In this document: positions 5,674 to 10,948 of the stretch, piece by piece | Layout: the number at the start of each line of letters is the position of its first letter | Numbering within the stretch: position 1 is the stretch's first letter | Assembly: GCA_964591605.1 (NCBI GenBank) | Contig: CAZQEN010000272.1 | Coordinates: forward strand, 1 to 10,948 | Reading direction: 5' to 3' | Source: CAYLLT01 sp964591605 | Lineage (GTDB): Bacteria > Planctomycetota > Phycisphaerae > UBA1845 > PWPN01 | Length of the DNA stretch: 10,948 nt | Position numbers and translations under genes: made by a program | Notes under the pieces: model-generated | What the model was told of the DNA's origin: nothing | What the model saw: only the letters and a program-made list of their open reading frames with translations | Database searches by the model: none

Positions 5674-6327
5674 TCATGAGCCGGTCTGGCCCGTGACGGC
5701 CGCCCCCCCCAGTCCGTTCAGAAGCAGCAGCGCTGTGACTGTCTCGAAGGTGCTGGATCGTCTGAATGGGCCTGTCTGGGTCTGGCCATCGATGATTCCG
5801 GTCTTGACTGAGATGGCCGTGGGTGAACGAGAATCGGCGATCATCTCAAATATGATAGTGTCGCCCTTGTTGAAATCCGTGCCAGCGACGAGGGCCGCCT
5901 GGCCGAAGGGCACCCTGATGGTCAACCCATCCGGCATGGTGGCGGTGATCGATGGGGTGATGGGACTATCGAGCGGGCCGATGGCGACGCGCAGGAAAGG
6001 GTATGGCAGGAGCACCCCCGCGGTGCGCTCTTCGGGGCCGACGTCCTCAAAGAAGAAGATTGTGGGCTGAAGGGCGCCGGTGTCGACCTGCACCTGGAGA
6101 TCAATTTCCGCCGTCGTGTCGTTGATGATGGTCACCAGCACGAACGGCTGCTCGCCAGGGGCCAGGGGGTACAGATTGCCACCCTGCTTGTTGACGACAT
6201 CCGGGTTGATGCAACTGGACAAGGCAGTCATGAGGACGGCGGCAGTGCCCCCGAACGCAGTCCGTCGGAGAAACGAGCGGCGATGCCGGTGCGTAGTGCC
6301 TGAAGTGGGGCTGTTTGAGTCTTCCAT
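5674..6327 (-). CDS. Tat-type lipoprotein of unknown function, second gene of the trio
   Basis: The 217-residue product is not a family I can name. Its N-terminus carries a twin-arginine motif, RRSFLRRTAFGG (16-27), a hydrophobic stretch (AAVLMTAL) and a lipobox LSSC with Cys39 as the lipidated residue. It therefore looks like a lipoprotein exported folded by Tat. The mature part starts INPDVVNKQGGN, close to NPELINALGGN of the preceding gene, followed by FVLVTIINDTT (62-72) and KGDTIIF (154-160), which align with the siblings' motifs. There is no cysteine after Cys39. A hydrophobic tail ALLLLNGLGGAAV (199-211) is odd for a lipoprotein and could be a second membrane contact or a buried strand. 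ATG 6325-6327 overlaps the previous gene's TGA by one base (TGATG), indicating translational coupling. Upstream in-frame codons exist, but they overlap the first gene and would place the Tat motif mid-protein, so I reject them. Confidence 0.8.
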   Translation of the reverse strand: MEDSNSPTSGTTHRHRRSFLRRTAFGGTAAVLMTALSSCINPDVVNKQGGNLYPLAPGEQPFVLVTIINDTTAEIDLQVQVDTGALQPTIFFFEDVGPEERTAGVLLPYPFLRVAIGPLDSPITPSITATMPDGLTIRVPFGQAALVAGTDFNKGDTIIFEMIADSRSPTAISVKTGIIDGQTQTGPFRRSSTFETVTALLLLNGLGGAAVTGQTGS

Positions 6328-6782
6328 CAGTAAACCTGCACTGAAAAAGTGGGGGGTGTCCCCGTCGCGTTGACCGCAATCACTTGTCCGCAATTGATGG
6401 ACTGGCCGGCCGTGAGCACACCGAGGTTGGCCGGCGTGACGATCGTTCCGCCCGTGGAGGTGTATCCGAACGAATCGAACTGCACTGCGGCCACCTCGCA
6501 ATCCTGGGCGAACATGTAGACGCCCAGGGGACCGGTGGTGAGGGTCCACTGCTTGGTGGACCCGTTTTCCTTGGTGATATCCACGACCGCCTGAATGCTT
6601 GTGGTCGAGCCGTTCATCAGCAGAATCATGATGTAGCCGTCGGGGGTATCGGTGCTGGTGGTGGTATTTCCGCCCAAGGCGTTGATGAGCTCCGGGTTGC
6701 AGCCCAGGACGAGGCTCCAGAGGACGACGAAGGCCGTGGCCAGGTTGCGTAGCCAGGGGGGTTGAGACCGGCGTTGAATCAA
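6327..6782 (-). CDS. Small lipoprotein of unknown function, first gene of the trio
   Basis: The 151-residue product has a basic N-terminus, a hydrophobic segment (LATAFVVLWSLVLG) and Cys28 in VLGC, a lipobox that is acceptable though Leu at -2 is not typical. The mature protein begins NPELINALGGN and then has a Thr/Ser linker. YIMILLMNGST (50-60) and CGQVIAV (131-137) are the two motifs shared with the next two genes; Cys95 and Cys131 could form a disulfide. The sequence is rich in Val, Thr, Gly and Ser, suggesting an all-beta fold. The start is TTG at 6780-6782, supported by GGAGG (complement 6790-6794) 7 nt upstream; there is no other start before the signal peptide. Its stop overlaps the second gene's ATG by one base. 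It is the promoter-proximal gene of a three-gene minus-strand operon. I do not recognise a function. Confidence 0.78.
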   Translation of the reverse strand: MIQRRSQPPWLRNLATAFVVLWSLVLGCNPELINALGGNTTTSTDTPDGYIMILLMNGSTTSIQAVVDITKENGSTKQWTLTTGPLGVYMFAQDCEVAAVQFDSFGYTSTGGTIVTPANLGVLTAGQSINCGQVIAVNATGTPPTFSVQVY

Positions 6783-6820
6783 AGGGAAGCCTCCAGCGGG
6801 TGGGCCCTCAACTTCAGCAG

Positions 6821-6839
6821 GCAGGCCGGTCTGGCCTGC
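6821..6839. repeat. 7-bp hairpin in the probable leader of the lipoprotein operon
   Basis: GCAGGCC (6821-6827) and GGCCTGC (6833-6839) are perfect complements around a 5-base loop. It lies about 26 bases upstream of the operon's ribosome binding site on the minus strand. It could affect expression of the operon, or be an operator half-pair, but nothing more can be said. Confidence 0.4.
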
Positions 6840-6937
6840 GGGACCGGTGAGATACTACGGGAGACCACGTGGGCGAAGCAAGCCGGTGAGGCGGTGACCG
6901 GCCCGCGGGGGTGCCTCCGGAGCTCAGTGGCGGACGA

Positions 6938-7044
6938 GTGGCATGAGTCCCGGCGCGCCGGGACATCCCCCATCGCGGATGCCCATCGCCCGTGACCCAC
7001 TCGCACGGGCAGCGAGTATCCCGGCGCGCCGGGACCCATGCCAC
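6938..7044. repeat. 107-bp inverted-repeat element with two AscI-type palindromes
   Basis: The arms 6938-6963 and 7019-7044 are inverted copies over 26 bp with one mismatch, separated by 55 bases. Each arm contains the perfect 16-bp palindrome TCCCGGCGCGCCGGGA (6948-6963 and 7019-7034), preceded or followed by GTGGCATG or its complement. The spacer holds a 7-bp hairpin (GCCCGTG 6988-6994 with CACGGGC 7004-7010). There is no open frame for a transposase and no clear target-site duplication. The layout of two palindromic units facing each other recalls BIME or REP doublets or a tiny non-autonomous element. Confidence 0.75.
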
Positions 7045-7138
7045 CCGGCAGACACGCCCCTGGATCTTGGTTGCACCCGGCCCGCGGGAGGGGCGTTTCT
7101 GCGAGACCGGAGGGGGCCGTGGCTCCGAGCCGCGGGTC

Positions 7139-7147
7139 TGGTACAAT
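7139..7147 (+). promoter_or_regulatory. Extended -10 promoter TGGTACAAT for the oxidoreductase
   Basis: TACAAT (7142-7147) matches TATAAT at 5 of 6 positions and is preceded by TGn, making an extended -10. A start near 7154 would leave a leader of about 40 nt carrying the AGGGG ribosome binding site at 7182-7186, 7 nt before the ATG. The -35 region is GC-rich and weak. Confidence 0.5.
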
Positions 7148-7193
7148 CCCGGCTGGTATCGCGTTTATCCGCCGCTGCTACAGGGGTTCTGGT

Positions 7194-8336
7194 ATGGCAC
7201 ATGGGACGGTTTCACGTCGAGTGTTTCTGGGTACGGGGGCCGCGTCACTCCTGGCCACGGCGAGCCGGGTCCGGGCACAGTCCAAGCCGGCGTCGGAGGG
7301 GTCTGCAGACGACATCCGATGCGGCCTGATCGGGGTGGGGGGCCGCGGCGCCGGGGTGCTCGAGGCCATCCACAAGAGCCCGGGCGTGCGGGTGACGGCC
7401 CTGTGCGACATCGTCGAGGAGCGGCTCAAGATCGGGGCCCAAACGGTGGAGGGCGACAACCCCGAGCTGTTCACGGACTACCGCAAGATGCTCGAGAAGG
7501 CGGAGCTCGATGCGGTGTTCGTCGAGACGCCCTGCCACCTGCATCATGAGATGGTGATGGCGGTTCTCGAATCCGGACGGCACTGTTACGGCGAGAAGCC
7601 GATGGCCCTGACCGTGCCGCACCTCAACGACATCGTGAGGACGGTGAAGGCGGGCAAGAGCATTTTTCAGATTGGGACGCAGTTGCCGTATACGAACCCG
7701 TGCAAGGCGTCGCTGGCGGCGATCCGGGCGGGCGAGATCGGCAAGCCGCTGCTGATCCGTGCTCACCGCCACAACCCGACCGACGTGCCGGCGACGCATC
7801 TGTGGTTTTTCAAGAAAGCCCTGTCTGGCGACATGATCTGCGAGCAGGCGGTGCACGAGTTCGACGTTTTCAACACGGTTTTCCAGGGCATTCCGGAACG
7901 GGCGAGCGGATTCGGCGGCCAGTCGCTGCGTCATGAGCCGGCCGGCCGCGACATCATGGACAATTACGGGCTGATCCTGGATTACGGCCGGAATCAGCGG
8001 GTGTCGTACAGCCACTCGTTCATCTCTGTGCCGGGTATTCCGGCGGACGGGCGTCGCGAGCTGGTGTACGGCGAGACCGGGGCCATCGACATTGAAACCG
8101 GAATGCTCTATCCGCGCGAGGGGAAGCCGCGCAGCCTGTTTGAACGGTCCAAGCGCGAGGATTCGACCCAGGCGGCGGTGGACGACTTCTTCCGGTGCAT
8201 CCGCGAGGGCAAGCGTCCGCTCTGCGATGCGGAGGCGGGCCGTAACGGGGCACTCGTGGCTCTCCTCGGCCGCAAGGCGATCGAAGAAGGACGCGTGGTG
8301 ACCATGAACGAGCTGCTCACTGCGACCACGTCGTGA
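7194..8336 (+). CDS. Tat-exported Gfo/Idh/MocA-family NAD(P)-dependent oxidoreductase
   Basis: The 380-residue product is a Gfo/Idh/MocA dehydrogenase, a family that oxidises or reduces sugars, inositols and related alcohols, sometimes with a tightly bound cofactor. The Tat signal SRRVFLGTGAASLLATAS (7-24) directs folded, cofactor-loaded protein out of the cytoplasm. The Rossmann domain follows: GLIGVGGRG (44-52) for dinucleotide binding, the acidic strand end ALCDI (69-73), and YGEKPMA (132-138) with the family's EKP. In the C-terminal domain EQAVHEFDVFN (217-227) has the His and Asp (His221, Asp224) usually near the catalytic site. Length is normal for the planctomycete Tat-type group. I chose ATG 7194 because AGGGG is 7 nt upstream and the Tat motif is then N-terminal; a frame extending back to 7038 runs through the palindromic repeat. 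The substrate cannot be told. Carbohydrate catabolism is likely from the context. Confidence 0.9.
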   Translation: MAHGTVSRRVFLGTGAASLLATASRVRAQSKPASEGSADDIRCGLIGVGGRGAGVLEAIHKSPGVRVTALCDIVEERLKIGAQTVEGDNPELFTDYRKMLEKAELDAVFVETPCHLHHEMVMAVLESGRHCYGEKPMALTVPHLNDIVRTVKAGKSIFQIGTQLPYTNPCKASLAAIRAGEIGKPLLIRAHRHNPTDVPATHLWFFKKALSGDMICEQAVHEFDVFNTVFQGIPERASGFGGQSLRHEPAGRDIMDNYGLILDYGRNQRVSYSHSFISVPGIPADGRRELVYGETGAIDIETGMLYPREGKPRSLFERSKREDSTQAAVDDFFRCIREGKRPLCDAEAGRNGALVALLGRKAIEEGRVVTMNELLTATTS

Positions 8337-8451
8337 GTTGAGGCGGCGTTCGCGCATCCATTGCGACGGGGTAAGGGACTTGAGACCCGAGACTCCGGTA
8401 GCGAAGAGCACGGCGGCGGATCGGAGCGGCATGGTGTTCGCGGATCAGGCC

Positions 8452-8476
8452 GGTCGCTGACGCTCGCGGTTCTGAT
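8452..8476. repeat. Dispersed 25-nt repeat, copy downstream of the oxidoreductase
   Basis: GGTCGCTGACGCTCGCGGTT plus five bases matches the 25-nt core at 355-379 at 19 of 25 positions by my hand count, without gaps. It lies between convergent genes and is followed 23 bases later by the G-rich block at 8500-8515. Confidence 0.6.
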
Positions 8477-8499
8477 CGGGTCCCGGCCCGCGCTTCGCG

Positions 8500-8515
8500 A
8501 CGGGGTGGGGCACCC
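8500..8515. repeat. Dispersed G-rich repeat block, copy 2
   Basis: ACGGGGTGGGGCACCC is identical to 4848-4863. Just upstream, CCCG and CGCG around a CTTC-containing loop pair with CGCG and CGGG, with an A bulge (about 8487-8504), so the block again starts within the 3' arm of a hairpin. Confidence 0.7.
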
Positions 8516-8580
8516 GATGCACGAATCTCTGACAGCGAGAACGATAGCGGTCCCCGAGGGGGGAGTGATCGTCCGTGCAT

Positions 8581-9453
8581 TCACGGGATGGGGGTGGGAT
8601 CCGTGCCTTTGCCGGTCCACAGGTGGTTGCGGGCGCCGGGACCGTTGCCGATGGCGATGCCGCGATCATTCAGGGAGTAGCCGAGAGATTGGAGTCGCAT
8701 CGGCTCGGCATGGCCGTCGGTGAAGGCCACATTGCCGCGCTCGGAATGCCGCATCTCGACGGGCGAGTGGGCGGGGGTGATCGTCGGAGCGTCCTGGGGG
8801 TCGGGGCCGAAGCCGGTCTCGCCGGTTTCGGTCGCGCTGCGGGGCGGGTCGAGGGCGTAGCTGTGGCCGCCGTGGGGCAGGTCGCCGCCACGGCTGTCGG
8901 CGACGAGAACGGTGCGGGCCGGCACTCGGACGCTCGAAGCCCGGACGGGCCAGTTCTTGTACTTGTCTGAGCCGCTGATCTCGCGGCTGTTTCCCAGGTA
9001 CTGGTAGTTGTAGCCGTAGGCGCCGTTTCGGATGTTGCGCTCGTACCTGCCCTTGAGGGAGGGGCAGAGGAAGAGGTCGTTGGTCATCTCATCGGATCCG
9101 GCGGCGACCCCCTGGGCGTTGATCACGGGTCCCACGCCGTAGTCGAAGAACCACTGCCAGCGGGGGGCCTTGCGTTGATAGCGATTGACGTAATCGACCC
9201 AACCCGTCCCATTGTGGACCTTCTTGAGGCGGAAGGGTGGGTAGGCGTTGTAGCGATCCGTGTAGAACACGGCGGCATGACCTAGCCGGTGCAGGTTGCC
9301 CAGGCAGACGGCGGCACGGGCCTGCTCGCGTGCCTTGCCGAGGGAGGGGAGCAGGATCGAAACGAGCAGGGCGATGACGGACACGACGACGAGGACCTCG
9401 ATGAGGCTGAAAGCCGGGGTTCGGGGGTGGTTGTGCTTTGAACGAGCGGTCAT
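8581..9453 (-). CDS. Prepilin-like protein with N-methylation signal and H-X9-DG motif
   Basis: The 290-residue protein belongs to the planctomycete/Lentisphaera pseudopilin-like group (DUF1559-related). The N-terminus has a basic leader, then PAFSLIEVLVV and a long hydrophobic helix (15-37). Cleavage is expected between Ala14 and Phe15, with Glu19 as the conserved +5 residue. Ala rather than Gly at -1 is a tolerated variant. Cys50 in VCLGNLHRLG and Cys130 (LFLCPSLKG) are typical of the group, as is RHSERGNVAFTDGHAE: His236, nine residues, Asp246-Gly247. These proteins are thought to be processed by a prepilin peptidase and sit in a type II secretion or type IV pilus-like assembly, but their role is unknown and they occur in many copies per genome. 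ATG 9451-9453 has AAGGAA about 8 nt upstream. The promoter and dyad upstream suggest its own regulation. It is convergent with the oxidoreductase. Confidence 0.9.
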   Translation of the reverse strand: MTARSKHNHPRTPAFSLIEVLVVVSVIALLVSILLPSLGKAREQARAAVCLGNLHRLGHAAVFYTDRYNAYPPFRLKKVHNGTGWVDYVNRYQRKAPRWQWFFDYGVGPVINAQGVAAGSDEMTNDLFLCPSLKGRYERNIRNGAYGYNYQYLGNSREISGSDKYKNWPVRASSVRVPARTVLVADSRGGDLPHGGHSYALDPPRSATETGETGFGPDPQDAPTITPAHSPVEMRHSERGNVAFTDGHAEPMRLQSLGYSLNDRGIAIGNGPGARNHLWTGKGTDPTPIP

Positions 9454-9464
9454 GAGCGTGTTCC

Positions 9465-9531
9465 TTTGTTGAGACTGAATCTCATAATCCGGCGGGTAGT
9501 TATAACCTAATCAAAACTGAGTCTCAACAAA
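9465..9531. promoter_or_regulatory. Perfect 12-bp dyad flanking the prepilin promoter; Fur-like 7-1-7 site
   Basis: TTTGTTGAGACT (9465-9476) and AGTCTCAACAAA (9520-9531) are exact inverted copies, 43 bases apart. One arm contains the -35 hexamer of the prepilin promoter and the other lies in the transcribed leader. The leader arm also extends into TGAGACT-G-AATCTCA (9470-9484), a 7-1-7 palindrome with one mismatched pair, which agrees with the Fur consensus TGATAAT-N-ATTATCA at 10 of 14 positions. A dimeric repressor is therefore likely; Fur is only one candidate. Confidence 0.5.
9499..9527 (-). promoter_or_regulatory. Sigma70-type promoter TTGAGA-N17-TATAAC of the prepilin gene
   Basis: On the minus strand TTGAGA (complement 9522-9527) and TATAAC (complement 9499-9504) each match the sigma70 hexamers at 5 of 6 positions, with the ideal 17-bp spacer. 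Transcription would start near 9492 and give a leader of about 39 nt to the ATG at 9453. It is the best promoter in the window. Confidence 0.7.
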
Positions 9532-9547
9532 AATCCGAGGAGCAGCG

Positions 9548-9568
9548 TAAAAATTCTGTGGATTTTTA
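9548..9568. terminator. AT-rich stem downstream of pcm
   Basis: TAAAAAT (9548-9554) and ATTTTTA (9562-9568) are perfect complements around a 7-base loop. It lies 23 bases beyond the pcm stop on the minus strand and ends in a run of T on that strand. The stem is A-T only and thus weak, so it could be a poor terminator or simply part of the AT-rich promoter region of the next gene. Confidence 0.3.
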
Positions 9569-9590
9569 TAAGTTTTGTATTTTCAGCGAG

Positions 9591-10268
9591 TTAAAGAATT
9601 GGATCAGAAGAGGACCCCGGGGGCCAGCCTTCGCGTCCGAGGAGTTTGACGAATCGGCAACCGAACTGGGGGTGTTCGATGACCCTGCCGGCCTGCTTGT
9701 CGGCGATGGTGAGGGTCTGATCGGACTCGTTTCCGACGGGGATGACGAGGCGGCCGCCTTCGGCCAACTGGTCGACGAGGGGAGGGGGGATGTCGGGTGC
9801 TCCCGCCGTGACGAGTATGCAGTCGAAGGGGGCTTCTTCGGGCCAACCGGCGGTTCCGTCGCCGAGGCGATACTGCACGTTGAACACGCCGAGGGCGGCG
9901 AGCCGTTCTCGTGCGCTTTCCAGCAGCGGGGCGATTCGCTCGATGGTGTAGACGCGGCCGGCGAGTCGGGCCAGGATCGCGGTCTGGTAGCCCGAGCCGG
10001 TGCCGATCTCGAGCACGCGAAGCGAGGAATCCAGATGCAGGCATTGGGTCATGGCCGCGACCATGAATGGCTGAGAGATGGTCTGACGGCAATCGATCGG
10101 CAGCGCCCGGTCGCTGAAGGCCTCACTGCCGGACTCCGCCGGCACGAAGCGCTCGCGGGGGATTTCCTCCATGGCGAGGAGCACGCGTTCGTCGTGAATC
10201 CCGCGGGAGCGGATCTGGTTCTCGACCATCAGGCGGCGCTGGGCAAGATAGGGGTCGGCGGGATCCAC
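9591..10268 (-). CDS. pcm: Protein-L-isoaspartate O-methyltransferase
   Basis: The 225-residue product methylates L-isoaspartyl residues in aged proteins using S-adenosylmethionine, starting their repair in the cytoplasm. Landmarks are MVENQIRSRGI (14-24), RFVP (40-43), TISQPFMVAAMT (63-74, a substrate-side motif typical of PCMT), SAM motif I VLEIGTGSGYQ (85-95), the acidic end of the next strand YTIER (107-111), VTAGAP (153-158) and GGRLVIPVG (171-179). Length is usual for bacterial Pcm. I chose GTG 10266-10268 because GGAG (complement 10275-10278) is 6 nt upstream; the in-frame TTG at 10280 would add four residues and overlaps that site. A TAAAAT box upstream suggests its own promoter. None of the enterobacterial pcm neighbours (surE, nlpD, rpoS) is visible. 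The C-terminal tail after GREGW is short and ends close to the AT-rich gap. Confidence 0.92.
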   Translation of the reverse strand: MDPADPYLAQRRLMVENQIRSRGIHDERVLLAMEEIPRERFVPAESGSEAFSDRALPIDCRQTISQPFMVAAMTQCLHLDSSLRVLEIGTGSGYQTAILARLAGRVYTIERIAPLLESARERLAALGVFNVQYRLGDGTAGWPEEAPFDCILVTAGAPDIPPPLVDQLAEGGRLVIPVGNESDQTLTIADKQAGRVIEHPQFGCRFVKLLGREGWPPGSSSDPIL

Positions 10269-10292
10269 AGCGATCTCCAACTGAGTGGTTTC

Positions 10293-10298
10293 ATTTTA
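10293..10298 (-). promoter_or_regulatory. -10 box TAAAAT ahead of pcm
   Basis: TAAAAT on the minus strand (5/6 to TATAAT) would place a start near 10286 and give a leader of about 18 nt containing the GGAG ribosome binding site. I do not see a good -35. It lies in a small AT-rich patch inside GC-rich sequence. Confidence 0.4.
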
Positions 10299-10409
10299 AC
10301 CGTTGCGGGCAGAACCGGCGTGGTGCGGGTCGAGGAGGCCGGCCCGGCCATAGGTGTGTGGCGGGGCGCTCGCATTTGAAGCGCATCGGCCTGCTTCGCG
10401 GCAACCCGG

Positions 10410-10445
10410 CGGCGCACCCGCACGGGCGCGGGCCGCAGGGCGCCG
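10410..10445. terminator. GC-rich nested hairpin after the partial gene at the right edge
   Basis: CGGCGC (10410-10415) pairs with GCGCCG (10440-10445), and inside it CCCGC (10417-10421) pairs with GCGGG (10428-10432). It begins 6 bases beyond the stop of the 10451 gene on the minus strand. The position fits a transcript end, but there is no T tract, so this is weak support. Confidence 0.3.
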
Positions 10446-10450
10446 GATCC

Positions 10451-10948
10451 TCAACGAGGTACGAGGTAGAGCCAGTTGGCCGTGCCGGGGCCGGCGGTGA
10501 AGGTGAGGGTTCCGTCGGCGATTCGGGCGGGGATGGTCTGGCCGCGGCTGCCGAGGCGGGGGCCCTGCAGCACCAGGTCGGCCTGGGGGCTCTGGCCGGG
10601 GACGGGGATGGAGACCTCGCCGCTGCCGTGGACGAGGATCTGCATCACGGCGCCTCCGGGAATACGGCGGGCGGGGTCGACGGGTGCGTAGGCGATCAAG
10701 GGCATCGGCTGGTTGCTCCAGCGTGTGGTGCGGCCGTCGATGGTGATCTGATTCGTCTGCCGGCCGCAGAAGGCCACGGGGATGCCGTCGCGGCCGGGGC
10801 GAAAGGCAAGCACTTCCCGGCCCTGGTAGCCCACTTCATGGCCGTCCGCTTTGAAATCGTCGAGCGAGATCTCGTCGGAGGGCAGTTTGAGCTTCTGCAC
10901 GATCGCTTTGTCCTGCTCGGGATCGCGGGCGAAGCCGCCGGGCCAGGC
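10451..10948 (-). CDS. C-terminal part of an unrecognised protein, open at the right edge
   Basis: The frame is open from the right edge to TGA at 10451-10453, giving 165 residues. It begins AWPGGFARDPEQDKAIVQKL and ends TANWLYLVPR. The in-frame GTG at 10898-10900 should not be taken as the start: coding-like sequence continues upstream through it and no ribosome binding site precedes it. The visible part is rich in Gly, Pro, Val and short polar strands (VLAFRPG, ITIDGRTTRW, MQILVHGSGEVSIPV, DLVLQGPRLG, LTFTAGPG), which suggests an all-beta C-terminal domain, as at the end of secreted glycoside hydrolases or carbohydrate-binding proteins. I recognise no catalytic motif and cannot name a family. 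One cysteine (VAFCGRQ) is present. Two genes here point the same way (pcm follows, 182 bases on). Confidence 0.7.
   Translation of the reverse strand, partial: AWPGGFARDPEQDKAIVQKLKLPSDEISLDDFKADGHEVGYQGREVLAFRPGRDGIPVAFCGRQTNQITIDGRTTRWSNQPMPLIAYAPVDPARRIPGGAVMQILVHGSGEVSIPVPGQSPQADLVLQGPRLGSRGQTIPARIADGTLTFTAGPGTANWLYLVPR

Larger units (their letters stand above)
6783..7193. other. 411-base divergent gap between the lipoprotein operon and the oxidoreductase
   Basis: No gene is supported here. It holds the ribosome binding site of the lipoprotein operon (GGAGG, complement 6790-6794), a 7-bp hairpin (6821-6839), the 107-bp inverted-repeat element (6938-7044) and an extended -10 promoter for the oxidoreductase (7139-7147). 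A weak TAGTAT on the minus strand near 6852-6857 could be the operon's -10 box, but its -35 is poor. The short frames that cross the palindromes give repetitive Arg/Ala/Gly peptides and are artefacts. Confidence 0.6.

Noticed and set aside
4652..6070. 472-codon open frame on the plus strand
   Set aside because: It runs antisense through the end of the sulfatase, the intergenic repeats and the second and third lipoprotein-like genes. Its product has no recognisable motif, whereas the minus strand gives proteins with signal peptides, ribosome binding sites and shared motifs.
6328..6549. N-terminal extension of the second lipoprotein-like gene
   Set aside because: The longer frame would overlap the first gene by over 200 bases and put the Tat motif and lipobox mid-protein. 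The ATG at 6325-6327 overlaps the upstream stop as TGATG and places the signal correctly.
7245..8432. 395-codon open frame on the minus strand
   Set aside because: It is antisense to the Gfo/Idh/MocA gene, which has a Tat signal, a dinucleotide motif and a good ribosome binding site; the antisense product is Arg/His/Val-rich without motifs.
10269..10280. TTG start for pcm four codons upstream
   Set aside because: The GGAG that would serve the GTG start at 10268 lies within these codons, and the TTG itself has no ribosome binding site.
9558..10379. 273-codon open frame on the plus strand
   Set aside because: It is antisense to pcm, which has all methyltransferase motifs, and it begins in the AT-rich gap without a ribosome binding site.

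Overview
This GC-rich window most resembles a planctomycete, probably of a Phycisphaerae-like lineage. The support is the gene mix: a secreted GH29 fucosidase, a Cys-type sulfatase, a Tat-exported Gfo/Idh/MocA oxidoreductase, an H-X9-DG prepilin-like protein and a Uma2-type nuclease-fold protein. Dispersed GC-rich repeats fill several gaps. No rRNA gene is present, so the placement is inference from gene content.

Layout. Positions 1-113 hold the first 37 codons of smc on the minus strand. Next comes a 959-base gene-free stretch with two direct repeats, an inverted repeat and a minisatellite of eight 8-bp units. A GH29 alpha-L-fucosidase (1073-2428, +) converges on a Uma2-family gene (2443-3096, -). 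That gene is divergent from a sulfatase (3271-4791, +). A minus-strand operon of three small lipoprotein-like genes follows (6782 down to 4967). A 411-base gap carries a 107-bp inverted-repeat element built from two copies of a 16-bp palindrome, and then comes the Tat-exported oxidoreductase (7194-8336, +). The minus strand then carries a prepilin-like gene (8581-9453), a protein-L-isoaspartate O-methyltransferase (9591-10268) and the C-terminal part of an unrecognised protein (10451 to the window edge).

Function. The fucosidase and sulfatase both have export signals and together fit breakdown of sulfated, fucose-containing glycans in the periplasm or outside the cell. The oxidoreductase may act on sugars released nearby, but its substrate cannot be read from sequence. 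smc and pcm are housekeeping genes.

The least explained content is the lipoprotein trio. The genes are translationally coupled or nearly so, highly diverged, and share two short motifs that suggest one fold. One has a Tat-type lipoprotein signal and another a six-cysteine cluster. Other points of note are -10-like boxes placed so close to the starts of the divergent Uma2 and sulfatase genes that both transcripts may be leaderless, a strong sigma70-type promoter flanked by a perfect dyad ahead of the prepilin gene, and a composite intergenic repeat whose conserved G-rich block forms one arm of a hairpin.
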